A stretch of 22,709 bases of DNA from an uncultured Oscillospiraceae bacterium (GCA_934572445.1 CAKTLD010000022.1:1-22709), one strand, 5' to 3'. Shown: positions 4,971 to 13,757, numbered from the stretch's first letter. Notes: generated from the sequence alone by a model not told the origin. Numbers and translations: made by a program.

Positions 4971-5714
4971 TCAGTGTACGCGCTGTATGTGCTCCGTCCG
5001 TTTTTTCTTCGCCAGCAGCGGCAGCTCCATCACACCGCACACCGCCGCTAGCAGGATCGGAAAGCCGACGAGATGGCTGCCGCAATGTGCGGCAAACCAC
5101 GCCAGCGGGTTGCCGTCCGGCGCGTACATGAGAAACATGAAGTTTGTATCGAGCAGCAGGTTGATCCCAACGATCGGCACAGCCATAGCAGCCAACAGCA
5201 AAACGCAGCGTCCCAATTCACGCACGCTCGGCCGGATATCGCCCGCAGAGAAAAGCATGATGGGATACGTCGCCAGCAGGATGTGAACGCTCGTAGAGTG
5301 CAGGAACATGAAATTCATCGCCGGCAGTGATGTCCACGTCGGAAACAGCAGCGCGGCGACGGCCGCAGGGATGCAAATAAAATAAAGGAAATTATCCAGC
5401 GTTTTGTTTGGCCGCCAGGCATGAACAGTGATGAGAAAAATATTGATTGAGCACAGGTGCAGCGGCAGATAGGTCCAATTAAAATTTCCGCCCGCGAACA
5501 GGCAGATATGCTTGAACAGCTCGTCTGCCAGCAGCAGGATGGCGAAAAGCTTTCTGATGTTCCCGCGCTTCGCCGCATCTGCTCTGCCGTAAATCAGACA
5601 GCTCCCCACCGCAAAGAGCAGGGAAACCGCCAGCACAACAAGATGCTGCGCTCCAAAGAGCGAAAAGCCGTGCCCCTCTCCGATCGTTTCGATCGTATCG
5701 AGAAAATGCTCCAT
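4971..5714 (-). CDS. YwaF/TIGR02206-like integral membrane protein
   Basis: The 247-residue protein is mostly hydrophobic with about six membrane segments. The patterns FNWTYLPLHLCSINIF, then HSTSVHILL and NFMFLMYAPDGNPLAWF are typical of the YwaF (TIGR02206) family, whose function is unknown. I start at ATG 5714, preceded by GGGAGG (5728-5723), rather than an in-frame start at 5759 that would lie in the promoter region. A promoter fits at -35 CTGACG (5778-5773), 17-bp spacer, -10 TATGCT (5755-5750). The C-terminus ends in a basic tail, AKKKRTEHIQRVH. It is the first native host gene after the tRNA. Confidence 0.8.
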   Translation of the reverse strand: MEHFLDTIETIGEGHGFSLFGAQHLVVLAVSLLFAVGSCLIYGRADAAKRGNIRKLFAILLLADELFKHICLFAGGNFNWTYLPLHLCSINIFLITVHAWRPNKTLDNFLYFICIPAAVAALLFPTWTSLPAMNFMFLHSTSVHILLATYPIMLFSAGDIRPSVRELGRCVLLLAAMAVPIVGINLLLDTNFMFLMYAPDGNPLAWFAAHCGSHLVGFPILLAAVCGVMELPLLAKKKRTEHIQRVH

Positions 5715-5749
5715 TCCGACCGCCTCCCTGTTGTTTATACTTCCTTTAC

Positions 5750-5778
5750 AGCATACCACAGGAAATCGGAAACGTCAG
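5750..5778 (-). promoter_or_regulatory. Promoter of the YwaF-like gene
   Basis: -35 CTGACG (5778-5773), 17-bp spacer, -10 TATGCT (5755-5750), read leftward. The -35 box is weak; the -10 box and spacing are good. Confidence 0.6.
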
Positions 5779-5819
5779 CATTTTTTGTTAAACGGTTTTT
5801 TAAAATTTCTTGAAGACAC

Positions 5820-7409
5820 TCACAAGCTGAGCATCTCACCGCTCCTGCCACCATGATAGACGCCGTTTTTGACTGCGCGGCTGCCGAGAACAAAGACCTC
5901 GTCAAAGCCAGCGGCACAGACATTCGGCTCGGAGTACGTTCCGCGCTCGCGGATATTCTCCGGTGTAAAAAGCAGCAGATCCGCGTCCGCGCCCGCTTCG
6001 ATCCTCCCCTTGCCGGAAAGTCCGAAGCGCTCCGCAGCCTGCCCTGTGACTTTGTGCACAGCCTGCTCAAGCGTGAGCACCCCGTCTCGCACGACATATT
6101 TCTCTATGAGCCGTGCAAACGTGCCGTACACACGCGGATGGACGCGCCCTGTGCTGGGATAGGTTGCATCCGAAATCACACCGGAAAACGGTGCGCACAG
6201 GATGGCGCGCACGTCCTCCTCGTCGGCGATGAAGTCGATCATCCCTGTCTCACACTCCTCTGCCGCAAGCAGATCGAAGAGCGCGTCATAGGGGTCTTTT
6301 CCCTGCGCGTCGGCGATCTCCGCAATGGAACATCCCTCAAAGGAGCTGTATTTCTCCGTCTTCAGCCCGATGGCGGCTACATTTTCAAAACCGACGAGCA
6401 GTGTGATATTCTCAAAATCGCGGCCTGTTTCCATCCGCGCACGCATTTCTCTGCGTGCGTCCGGGTCGAGCAGGCGCTCCGTCAGCGCACCTGTCCCTCC
6501 CTCCTGAAACTCCGGCGGCAGCACATGGATCAGCTGTGTGGAACCTGCGGTATAGGGGTAGACATCGCACATCACATCAAGTCCGTCCTCCCGAGCCTGC
6601 TCGATGAGCGTGAGCATTTCCGGCACCGCTTTCCGTGCATTGCGCTTGCCGATGGCCTTGAGATGGCTGATCTCCAGCGGCGTCTGCAGCGCGCGGGCGA
6701 CCTCGAGCATTTCGCGCAGCGCATCAACGACGCCGTCGCCCTCCTGCCGCATGTGTACGCAAATGGGCACACCGCTCCGGTGCAGCGGCGCGAGCGCACG
6801 GATGAGCCCGTCGGTCGAGTAGAAGATCTCCGGCGCGTAGCCTAAACCGAGCGACACGCCGCACGCACCATCGGCAAGCGCCTTCTCCATCTGATAGTGC
6901 AGCTCCCGCAGCTCGAGCGGCAAGAGAGCGCCGGTCGAAAAGCCCGCTGCGAGCGTGCGCAGCGTCCCCATACCGATGAGCTCCGCGCACGAGAGCGGCA
7001 GACCGCGGCCCTGCGCGGCCCTGAAATAGGAAGCAAGCGAATCAAAGCGCAGCTCCGGCGGGATCTCGCCCGTGATGGGCGAGAGATACCTCGCACATTC
7101 GTCCGCATGCGTACCGGAAAGCGGTGCGAGCGACATACCGCAGTTGCCGTTCACGAGCGTTGTCAGGCCCTGCAAAAGCTCTGCCCTGCCAAAGTCCGTG
7201 CGGAACAGCGCCGCGTCGGCATGGCGATGGATATCAAGAAAGCCGGGGGTCAGGCAGCGCCCCGCGGCGTCAATCGTTTCAAACGCCTGTGCATCCGCAA
7301 GCGCGCCCACAGCCTCGATCAGCCCGCTGCGCAGACCGACGTCCGCCGTGAACGCCGCCTTTCCCGAGCCGTCGACCACCCGCGCATTGCGGATCAATGT
7401 ATCAAGCAT
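5820..7409 (-). CDS. D-aminoacylase-family amidohydrolase (N-acyl-D-amino-acid deacylase type)
   Basis: The 529-residue metal hydrolase should split an N-acyl or similar amide bond. The N-terminal part shows the amidohydrolase entry and metal site GFLDIHRHAD (H61, H63), followed by NGNCG with C90, the cysteine that bridges metals in D-aminoacylases. Later come HMRQEGDG, SHLKAIG, and the catalytic-Asp stretch GVISDATYPS; the C-terminus has HPRVYGTFARL and GRIEAGADADLLLF, the return to the small beta domain. AGAGGTG directly upstream supports ATG 7409; an in-frame GTG at 7418 lies within that ribosome site. Family members act on N-acyl-D-amino acids or related dihydroorotase-like substrates. 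The exact substrate cannot be read here. It has its own promoter and is divergent from the small membrane protein. Confidence 0.88.
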   Translation of the reverse strand: MLDTLIRNARVVDGSGKAAFTADVGLRSGLIEAVGALADAQAFETIDAAGRCLTPGFLDIHRHADAALFRTDFGRAELLQGLTTLVNGNCGMSLAPLSGTHADECARYLSPITGEIPPELRFDSLASYFRAAQGRGLPLSCAELIGMGTLRTLAAGFSTGALLPLELRELHYQMEKALADGACGVSLGLGYAPEIFYSTDGLIRALAPLHRSGVPICVHMRQEGDGVVDALREMLEVARALQTPLEISHLKAIGKRNARKAVPEMLTLIEQAREDGLDVMCDVYPYTAGSTQLIHVLPPEFQEGGTGALTERLLDPDARREMRARMETGRDFENITLLVGFENVAAIGLKTEKYSSFEGCSIAEIADAQGKDPYDALFDLLAAEECETGMIDFIADEEDVRAILCAPFSGVISDATYPSTGRVHPRVYGTFARLIEKYVVRDGVLTLEQAVHKVTGQAAERFGLSGKGRIEAGADADLLLFTPENIRERGTYSEPNVCAAGFDEVFVLGSRAVKNGVYHGGRSGEMLSL

Positions 7410-7428
7410 GGCTATCACCTCTTTTCGC

Positions 7429-7457
7429 AGTCTATCACCGCATCATGCACTTTGCAA
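7429..7457 (-). promoter_or_regulatory. Promoter of the amidohydrolase gene
   Basis: -35 TTGCAA (7457-7452), 17-bp spacer, -10 TAGACT (7434-7429), read leftward. Confidence 0.65.
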
Positions 7458-7469
7458 GGGCATTTCCTC

Positions 7470-7498
7470 TTGCAATCCCGCCTGCCGCGCGGTATACT
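7470..7498 (+). promoter_or_regulatory. Promoter of the small membrane protein gene
   Basis: -35 TTGCAA (7470-7475), 17-bp spacer, -10 TATACT (7493-7498). It stands back to back with the amidohydrolase promoter, the two -35 boxes being about 12 bp apart. Confidence 0.7.
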
Positions 7499-7531
7499 GA
7501 GAGAAACATGGCAGAAAAAAGGAGCGTCTCC

Positions 7532-7846
7532 ATGAATCAGAAAAAGCAGCGCATACACGACTGGCATAAGCTCAAATGGCCCTTCACCGTCACATTTTTA
7601 TACTATTCCCTCATTTCCCTCTTCACCGGCGTGGCCGACTGGAGCGAGACGGGCTTTTACGCCATGTTCGTGATCGTGCTGATCGTGGACGCAGTGGCTT
7701 ACCTTGGCTACTGCTTCTTCCTGTCAAAAAACGAAGAAAATATGCAGAAGCTCTGGTTCGTTTTTATCGTGGCCTATGTGCTCGTCTCTTCCGAACAGCT
7801 CGGCATTCTCTGGCAGAGGATGACAGCGCATGTTTTCGGTGCCTGA
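7532..7846 (+). CDS. Small membrane protein of unknown function
   Basis: I do not recognise this 104-residue protein. A basic N-terminus (MNQKKQRIHDWHKLKW) is followed by three hydrophobic segments, roughly residues 17-35, 42-65 and 74-96, so a three-pass membrane protein is likely. AAAAAAGGAG at 7515-7524 points to ATG 7532. It has its own promoter and a strong terminator, so it forms a single-gene unit divergent from the amidohydrolase. Confidence 0.75.
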   Translation: MNQKKQRIHDWHKLKWPFTVTFLYYSLISLFTGVADWSETGFYAMFVIVLIVDAVAYLGYCFFLSKNEENMQKLWFVFIVAYVLVSSEQLGILWQRMTAHVFGA

Positions 7847-7860
7847 ACGCATACTTTTGA

Positions 7861-7890
7861 GAGGTCCGGCTCTGCCGGACCTCTTTTTTT
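7861..7890 (+). terminator. Strong intrinsic terminator
   Basis: GAGGTCCGGC (7861-7870) pairs with GCCGGACCTC (7874-7883) around a TCT loop, followed by seven T. It ends the small membrane protein transcript. Confidence 0.92.
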
Positions 7891-8196
7891 AGCGCAATGG
7901 TTCAAAATGCGCTTTCCCACGCATTTTGCCATGGAACGGAGATAAACCGCCATCCCTTCTGCACGCCGGCCGATCCCGCTTTGCCGCGCTCCGCTGTCCC
8001 TCCGGCCCGCACACCGCCGAAGATAAAGTGCAGAATGACTTTGTACAGTTCCTGCAGCGCTTGCTTTTGTCATTCCCGCCGCGTTTGTCCGAAATCCGGA
8101 TAAACGCGGCATTTTGCCCATAGCCTGCGGACAGATTCTCTGCTACGCTCGCTACAGTATCCCGCCGCAAAGCGGAAAAAGTTTACAGCTTTCTCC
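7891..8196. other. Non-coding stretch with two inverted repeats
   Basis: No credible gene is seen here. AAAATGCG (7904-7911) pairs with CGCATTTT (7920-7927), extended by ATGG/CCAT. A second, longer inverted repeat has 14-bp arms (8078-8091 and 8097-8110, starting GCCGCGTTT) around a 5-base loop and is followed by ATTTTG. They may be a decayed repeat element or terminators. No RNA family is recognised. Confidence 0.5.
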
Positions 8197-8254
8197 TTGA
8201 AGCGCCTGCGCCGCTCTGCTATGCTTTTTTAATAGGATGGCCCGCGCGCGGGCC
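8197..8254 (+). promoter_or_regulatory. Promoter of the alarmone synthetase operon with palindromic leader
   Basis: -35 TTGAAG (8197-8202), 17-bp spacer, -10 TATGCT (8220-8225). The predicted transcript begins near 8232 and runs straight into a perfect 16-base GC palindrome, GGCCCGCGCGCGGGCC (8239-8254). The palindrome may be an operator or a stabilising 5' structure. Confidence 0.65.
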
Positions 8255-8283
8255 GCAACAGAACGACAAAGGAGCTGAACGCA

Positions 8284-9006
8284 ATGCCGCTTCGTACGCT
8301 TGGCGAACGATCCTATCTTGAACAGGTACTGCTCTCCCGCTTATCGAAAAGTGAGGTACAGCAATGGGCGCAGAAGTACGCCCAACCCTACCGTGAGCTG
8401 ATGAGCTATTACCGCTGCGCGATCATGGAGGTCGAGACGAAGTTCAACGTGCTCAACGAGGAGCTTTCGCTGCAATATGACCGCAATCCTATCGAGACGA
8501 TCAAAACGCGTCTCAAGTCTCCCGAGAGTATCGTGGAAAAGCTCTCGCGCCGCGGCTATCCACTGACGGTGGACAGTATTGAGAAAAATCTCAACGATAT
8601 CGCCGGCGTGCGCGTGATCTGCTCGCACCCGTCGGATATCTACAAGCTGTCCGAAGCATTTCTGCGGCAGGATGATATTACCCTGCTCGAGCGCAAGGAC
8701 TACATCGCAAATCCCAAGCCCAACGGCTACCGGAGCCTGCACCTGATCGTGGAGACCCCGATCTTCCTGCATGACCAGAAAAAGCTCATGAAGGTCGAGG
8801 TACAGTTCCGCACGATCTCGATGGACTGGTGGGCCAGCCTTGAGCATAAGATCCGCTATAAAAAGGGTCTGCCCGAGCTTGCAAATGTGGAAAAGGAGCT
8901 TTACGAGTGCGCAGAGATCAGCGCGCAGCTCGACGCGCGGATGGAAAAGCTCCAGAAAATTGCCGCACAGGCGGCGGAGGGAAAGGATCGCGCCCTTTTC
9001 CTCTGA
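8284..9006 (+). CDS. Small alarmone synthetase (RelA/SpoT synthetase domain, RelQ-like)
   Basis: The 240-residue protein should transfer pyrophosphate from ATP to GDP or GTP, making (p)ppGpp. It has the synthetase domain without a hydrolase or TGS/ACT region. Landmarks are LNDIAGVRVIC (103-113), DYIANPKPNGYRSLHL (139-154), where the tyrosine stacks on the guanine, and VEVQFRTISMDWWASLEHKIRYK (starting at residue 171) with the catalytic E172 and H188. The coiled C-terminal end (about 200-235) resembles the RelQ/YjbM helix that builds tetramers. AAAGGAG at 8268-8274 supports ATG 8284. A radical SAM gene follows 23 bases later, probably on the same transcript. Confidence 0.9.
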   Translation: MPLRTLGERSYLEQVLLSRLSKSEVQQWAQKYAQPYRELMSYYRCAIMEVETKFNVLNEELSLQYDRNPIETIKTRLKSPESIVEKLSRRGYPLTVDSIEKNLNDIAGVRVICSHPSDIYKLSEAFLRQDDITLLERKDYIANPKPNGYRSLHLIVETPIFLHDQKKLMKVEVQFRTISMDWWASLEHKIRYKKGLPELANVEKELYECAEISAQLDARMEKLQKIAAQAAEGKDRALFL

Positions 9007-9029
9007 AAAAGGAAAGGAATCGTGATACT

Positions 9030-10409
9030 ATGAACGCAGCAGAGAAAATCGCCCATGCAGCAGAGCGCAAGGCCTTTGAGACCATGCTCGACTCCCTCAT
9101 CAGAAAAAGCCAGACAAAGGACGTCTGCACCGTCGCAAACGACTTTGTCAGCATGGTCCAGAAGATCCACTCCAGCGTCTGGACGCCGGAGACCTTTGAG
9201 ATGCTGCACAAGATCGCAAACGACCCCGACAGCAAGTGGGCGCACTACGCCGAGCGCCTGCTGCGCGAGTGCGACCCCTACCTTCTCAGGACTTTCCTGA
9301 CGGCCGCTGCCTACGAGGGCGGCTTCCGCGGTTTCCAGCAGGCGCAGGCAAACTCCGAAAAGTATGACTGCAATATTCCGTGGATCGTCCTCATGGACCC
9401 GACGAGCGCCTGCAACATGCGCTGCGCGGGCTGCTGGGCGGCGGAATACGGCCACAAGCAGAACCTCACCTTTGAGGAAATGGACCGCGTGCTGACCGAG
9501 GGCGCGGAGCTTGGCACCCACGCCTGCCTCTTCACCGGCGGCGAGCCGCTCATGCGCAAGGCGGACATCTTCCGCCTGTGCGAAAAGCACCGCGACATCG
9601 CCTTCCACGCCTTCACCAACGGCACGCTCATCGACCAGGCCTTCTGCGACGAGCTCAAGCGCGTGGGCAACTTCATCGTCTCGGTCAGCATCGAGGGCTT
9701 TGAGGACGCCAACGACGGCCGCCGCGGCGCGGGACATTTTGAAAAGGCGCTTGCCGCGATGGACCTCATGCACAAAAACCACATCCCGTTCGGCGTGTCC
9801 ATCTGCTACACGAGCAAGAACTACAAGGTCGTCACGAGCGATGAATTCCTCGACCTGCTCATCTCCAAGGGTTGCTTCTTCGCCTGGTACTTCCACTACA
9901 TGCCCGTCGGCATGGGCGCGACGACCGACCTGCTGCTTAATCCCGAGCAGCGCGCCTATATGAAAGACCGCGTGCGCGAGATCCGCGGTCTCACCGGCGG
10001 CAAGGAGATCTTTGCCATCGACTTCCAGAACGACGGCGAGTTCACAGGCGGCTGCATCGCCGGCGGCAAGCTCTACTGCCACATCAATGCCGCGGGCGAC
10101 GTCGAGCCCTGCGTGTTCATCCACTACTCCGGCGCAAACATCCGTGAAAAGAGCTTCCTTGAATGTCTCCAGCAGCCGCTTTTCAAGGAGTACCGCAAGG
10201 GCCAGCCGTTCAACAACAACCACCTGCGTCCCTGTCCGATGCTGGAAAACCCCGAATTTCTGCCCCAGATGGTCGCGCGCTCCGGCGCACATTCGACCGA
10301 TCTGGAAGCGCCCGAGAGCGTGGAGCACCTTTGCGGCAAGTGCGAGTCCTACGCCGCCTGCTGGCGCCCCGAGGCCGAAAAGCTCTGGGACGAGGAACAC
10401 CACGGCTAA
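9030..10409 (+). CDS. Radical SAM enzyme with a cysteine-rich SPASM-like C-terminus
   Basis: The 459-residue enzyme has a helical N-terminal part (1-110), then the radical SAM core opening with DPTSACNMRCAGCW: C128, C132 and C135 bind the SAM-cleaving 4Fe-4S cluster. TGGEP (169-173) binds the SAM amino group. The C-terminal third carries further cysteines (C342, C350, C361, C402, C435, C438, C444), including CGKCESYAAC, as in SPASM/twitch domains that hold auxiliary clusters for peptide or protein modification. No small peptide substrate is visible beside it. AAAGGAA before 9020 and the N-terminal fit support ATG 9030. Pairing with the alarmone synthetase suggests a stress-linked role, but substrate and product are unknown. 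Confidence 0.88.
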   Translation: MNAAEKIAHAAERKAFETMLDSLIRKSQTKDVCTVANDFVSMVQKIHSSVWTPETFEMLHKIANDPDSKWAHYAERLLRECDPYLLRTFLTAAAYEGGFRGFQQAQANSEKYDCNIPWIVLMDPTSACNMRCAGCWAAEYGHKQNLTFEEMDRVLTEGAELGTHACLFTGGEPLMRKADIFRLCEKHRDIAFHAFTNGTLIDQAFCDELKRVGNFIVSVSIEGFEDANDGRRGAGHFEKALAAMDLMHKNHIPFGVSICYTSKNYKVVTSDEFLDLLISKGCFFAWYFHYMPVGMGATTDLLLNPEQRAYMKDRVREIRGLTGGKEIFAIDFQNDGEFTGGCIAGGKLYCHINAAGDVEPCVFIHYSGANIREKSFLECLQQPLFKEYRKGQPFNNNHLRPCPMLENPEFLPQMVARSGAHSTDLEAPESVEHLCGKCESYAACWRPEAEKLWDEEHHG

Positions 10410-10441
10410 ACCGTTTTCATATTAGTTTCCCATACACACAA

Positions 10442-10480
10442 GGCAAAGCGCCGGCCCGTTTTGGGTCGGCGCTTTGCCCT
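10442..10480 (+). terminator. Terminator-like hairpin after the radical SAM gene
   Basis: GGCAAAGCGCCG at 10442-10453 pairs with CGGCGCTTTGCC near 10467-10478, with inner CCC/GGG around GTTTT. The tail CTTATTG is only weakly T-rich, so termination may be leaky. Confidence 0.65.
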
Positions 10481-10697
10481 TATTGATTGTCAGGAGCCTC
10501 GCGGAGTTTCGTGCCGCGCACGGCACGAAATCAATTCAAATCCGTTTTCTGCCGCAACAGAAGGTGAATTGCCGCAAAGCGGCAAGAGCCCCCCCTCTGG
10601 CGTGTGCGCACAGCAGAAAACACTTAGCGCGAAGCAAGTGTCGAATTGACCGCTTTTAGCGGCCAATCGAGGCATCTAAAGCGCAGCGAAGCTTTTT
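10481..10697. repeat. Intergenic cluster of short stem-loops, REP/MITE-like
   Basis: No gene is supported here. A row of small inverted repeats is seen: TTTCGTGCCG/CGGCACGAAA (10507-10530), GCCGC/GCGGC near 10570-10583, ACACTT/AAGTGT (10620-10641), and CCGCT/AGCGG near 10650-10662. GAATTG/CAATTC words recur between them. The look is that of a dispersed intergenic repeat; copy number cannot be judged from one window. Confidence 0.45.
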
Positions 10698-10731
10698 CGA
10701 AGACGGGGCATCGCCCCGTCTTCGATTGTTT
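10698..10731 (+). terminator. Hairpin terminator between the radical SAM unit and metK
   Basis: CGAAGACGGGGC (10698-10709) pairs with GCCCCGTCTTCG (10713-10724) around ATC. The tail ATTGTTTTTAC is T-rich on the plus strand, so it should block rightward readthrough into the convergent metK gene. On the minus strand there is no T-run. Confidence 0.7.
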
Positions 10732-11913
<1,182 letters not shown>

Positions 11914-11937
11914 GATTTCTTTCTTCCTTTCTTTTGC

Positions 11938-11976
11938 CGGAAAAACAAAAAATACTCTGCCGAACCGACAGAGTAT
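11938..11976 (-). terminator. Riboswitch-controlled terminator of metK
   Basis: Read on the minus strand, an 11-bp stem (11976-11966 with 11962-11952, starting ATACTCTG) closes a GTT loop and is followed by TTTTTTGTTTTT. It lies 13 bases past the riboswitch P1 stem and about 25 bases before the metK start. Confidence 0.9.
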
Positions 11977-11989
11977 CGCACTTTCTGCT

Positions 11990-12090
11990 CTTCCTCATCT
12001 TTCGATTCGTTCGTCGGATTTGGCACCTTGCCTCTTCGGGCAGGTTGTCGTGGTGTCATAGGGCCGATCCCTCAACCACTCTTGATGAAG
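11990..12090 (-). ncRNA. SAM-I (S-box) riboswitch of metK
   Basis: The minus strand shows the S-box core in order: P1 start CTTCATCAAGAG, GAGGGATCGGCCC, TATGACACC, GACAACC, AAGGTGCCAAATCC, and the closing AAAGATGAGGAAG that completes P1. These are the conserved SAM-I elements (kink-turn, SAM pocket and pseudoknot regions). With the terminator downstream it is an OFF switch: high SAM stabilises P1 and lets the terminator form. Confidence 0.96.
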
Positions 12091-12118
12091 TATTCACTTG
12101 TGGCTTTCGCCGAATCGT

Positions 12119-12146
12119 ATTGTAGCACATTTGTGCGTTTTGTCAA
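12119..12146 (-). promoter_or_regulatory. Promoter of the metK riboswitch transcript
   Basis: -35 TTGACA (12146-12141), 16-bp spacer, -10 TACAAT (12124-12119), read leftward; transcription would start shortly before the riboswitch. Confidence 0.8.
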
Positions 12147-12174
12147 TCAATATTTTGTAATTTTGCGCAAAACC

Positions 12175-12202
12175 TTGACTTTGACTGGATTTATGCTACA
12201 AT
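12175..12202 (+). promoter_or_regulatory. Promoter of the MATE transporter transcript
   Basis: -35 TTGACT (12175-12180), 16-bp spacer, -10 TACAAT (12197-12202), divergent from the metK promoter, with about 28 bp between the two -35 boxes. Confidence 0.78.
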
Positions 12203-12209
12203 ATTGCCC

Positions 12210-12304
12210 ACGAATTGAATGTCATCGGAGGACTTGCGGCCGCAGCCGCAGCAGTCGAAAAGATGTCGGATGCGTCCGGTCAGGCAAATGACCGGGCTTT
12301 TTTT
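12210..12304 (+). ncRNA. Structured leader with terminator upstream of MATE gene; candidate guanidine-IV (mepA-type) riboswitch
   Basis: After the promoter the RNA can form GACT-TGCGGC (12231-12240) with GCCGCA-GC-AGTC (12245-12256), enclosed by CATC/GATG (12223-12226, 12262-12265). A 9-bp terminator stem (12274-12282 with 12289-12297) with loop GGCAAA and seven T (12298-12304) follows. CGGA-TGCG-TCCG (12267-12278) can form instead and would break the terminator stem. A terminator that stops the transcript before the gene means regulated readthrough. The mepA motif (guanidine-IV) is known to sit before MATE genes in Clostridia as an ON switch; I could not match its consensus base by base, so the class is a suggestion. 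The existence of an attenuator is well supported. Confidence 0.55.
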
Positions 12305-12342
12305 ATGTACGCTTAACGAACCGGAGGCTTTGGAGGCTTTTT

Positions 12343-13674
12343 ATGAAGATTTCCCTTTCCGATCATTTCACCTATCAAAAGCTGCTGCGCTTCGTCGCGC
12401 CCAGCATTTTCATGATGATCATCACCTCGATCTACAGCATCGTCGACGGTTTTTTCGTTTCGAACTTTGTCGGCAAGAACCCCTTCGCCGCGCTGAACCT
12501 CATCTTCCCCGTCATCATGGCACTCGCCGCCTTCGGCTTCATGATCGGCACGGGCGGCAGCGCGCTCATCGCCAAAACGCTCGGCGAGGGCAAGCGAAAA
12601 GAGGCAAACGAGATCTTCTCCATGCTCGTCGTGGCGCTCGCGGTGGGCGGCGCTGTGCTGAGCGGCGTGTGCCTTCTTTTTCTTCGACCCATCTCCTACG
12701 CCGTCGGCGCGACCGACCTCACGATCGATGACTGCGTGCTCTACGGGCGCGTGCTGCTCGCGTCTCTCCCCTTCTTCATGCTGCAAAACAGCTTCCAGAG
12801 CTTTCTTGCCACGGCGGAAAAGCCGCACTTTGGCCTGCGGGTAACGGTTTTCGCGGGGCTTACGAACATGGCGCTCGACTTTCTGCTCGTCTATGTCTTT
12901 CCCTTGGGTCTTCTCGGCGCGGCGCTTGCAACGGCCTTTTCCCAGCTTGTCGGCGCGCTGATCCCGCTTGTCTACTTTCTGCGCCCGAACGACTCCCCCC
13001 TCCGTCTGACGCGCCCGTGCTTTGATCTCCGCGCGCTCGCGCACGCATGCGGCAACGGCTCAAGCGAAATGGTCAGCAACCTTTCCACCTCACTTGTGGG
13101 CGTCCTCTACAACATCCGTCTCATGGCCATCGCGCAGGAAAACGGCGTCAGCGCCTACGGCGTTCTGATGTATGTCAGCTTCATCTTCATGGCCTTTTTC
13201 TTTGGCTACTCCATCGCGGTCACGCCCGTCGTCGGCTATCACTACGGCGCGCAGAACCACTCGGAGCTCAAGAGCCTGCTCAAAAAAAGCCTGACCGTCA
13301 CGCTCCTCTCGAGTCTTGCCATGACAGCCTCCGCCATTCTGCTTGCCCGGCCCATCGCCCACATTTTCGTCGGCTACGACGCAGAGCTCTGCGGCATGAC
13401 GGTCAATGCCCTGCGCATCTATGCGCTCTCGTTCCTTGTGTGCGGCTTCAATATCTTCGGCTCGGCGTTTTTCACAGGGCTCAACGACGGCACCGCGAGC
13501 GCGCTCATCTCGTTTTTGCGCACGCTCGTCATTCAGGTCGCCGCGGTACTTCTCCTGCCGAAGCTTCTCGGCATCAACGGCATCTGGCTCGCCATCACCG
13601 TCGCCGAAGCGCTCACGCTGCTCGTCACCACGGCGCTTTTCCTCACGGGACGGAAGAAGTACCATTACGTCTGA
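12343..13674 (+). CDS. MATE-family efflux transporter (MepA-like)
   Basis: The 443-residue inner-membrane protein has about twelve hydrophobic segments in two similar halves, the MATE layout. Typical features are IDGFFVSNFVGKNPFAALNLIFP in variant form near residue 35 (IVDGFFVSNFVG), MIGTGGSALIAKTLGEG near 67-83, and a second half with GYSIAVTPVVGYHYGA and SAFFTGLNDG. Such proteins export cationic drugs or small metabolites in exchange for H+ or Na+. TTTGGAGGC at 12328-12336 supports ATG 12343. It is controlled by the attenuator leader above. If the riboswitch guess holds, guanidine or a guanidinium compound could be the substrate; otherwise it is unknown. Confidence 0.93.
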   Translation: MKISLSDHFTYQKLLRFVAPSIFMMIITSIYSIVDGFFVSNFVGKNPFAALNLIFPVIMALAAFGFMIGTGGSALIAKTLGEGKRKEANEIFSMLVVALAVGGAVLSGVCLLFLRPISYAVGATDLTIDDCVLYGRVLLASLPFFMLQNSFQSFLATAEKPHFGLRVTVFAGLTNMALDFLLVYVFPLGLLGAALATAFSQLVGALIPLVYFLRPNDSPLRLTRPCFDLRALAHACGNGSSEMVSNLSTSLVGVLYNIRLMAIAQENGVSAYGVLMYVSFIFMAFFFGYSIAVTPVVGYHYGAQNHSELKSLLKKSLTVTLLSSLAMTASAILLARPIAHIFVGYDAELCGMTVNALRIYALSFLVCGFNIFGSAFFTGLNDGTASALISFLRTLVIQVAAVLLLPKLLGINGIWLAITVAEALTLLVTTALFLTGRKKYHYV

Positions 13675-13728
13675 ATTTCCATCAACTGCCAACAAACGGC
13701 CGCAGCGATCCCCCCGCCGCGGTCGTTC

Positions 13729-13757
13729 TTGTGCATTCCGGCAGGCTGTGGTAAGAT
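13729..13757 (+). promoter_or_regulatory. Promoter of the GNAT gene
   Basis: -35 TTGTGC (13729-13734), 17-bp spacer, -10 TAAGAT (13752-13757). Confidence 0.6.

Noticed and set aside
8901..10403. 500-residue minus-strand frame opposite the radical SAM gene
   Set aside because: It is an antisense shadow caused by GC-rich third codon positions; the plus strand carries clear radical SAM motifs.
12219..12731. Plus-strand frame starting in the MATE leader
   Set aside because: It passes through the terminator hairpin and then overlaps the MATE gene out of frame; a leader peptide is possible but a protein is not supported.
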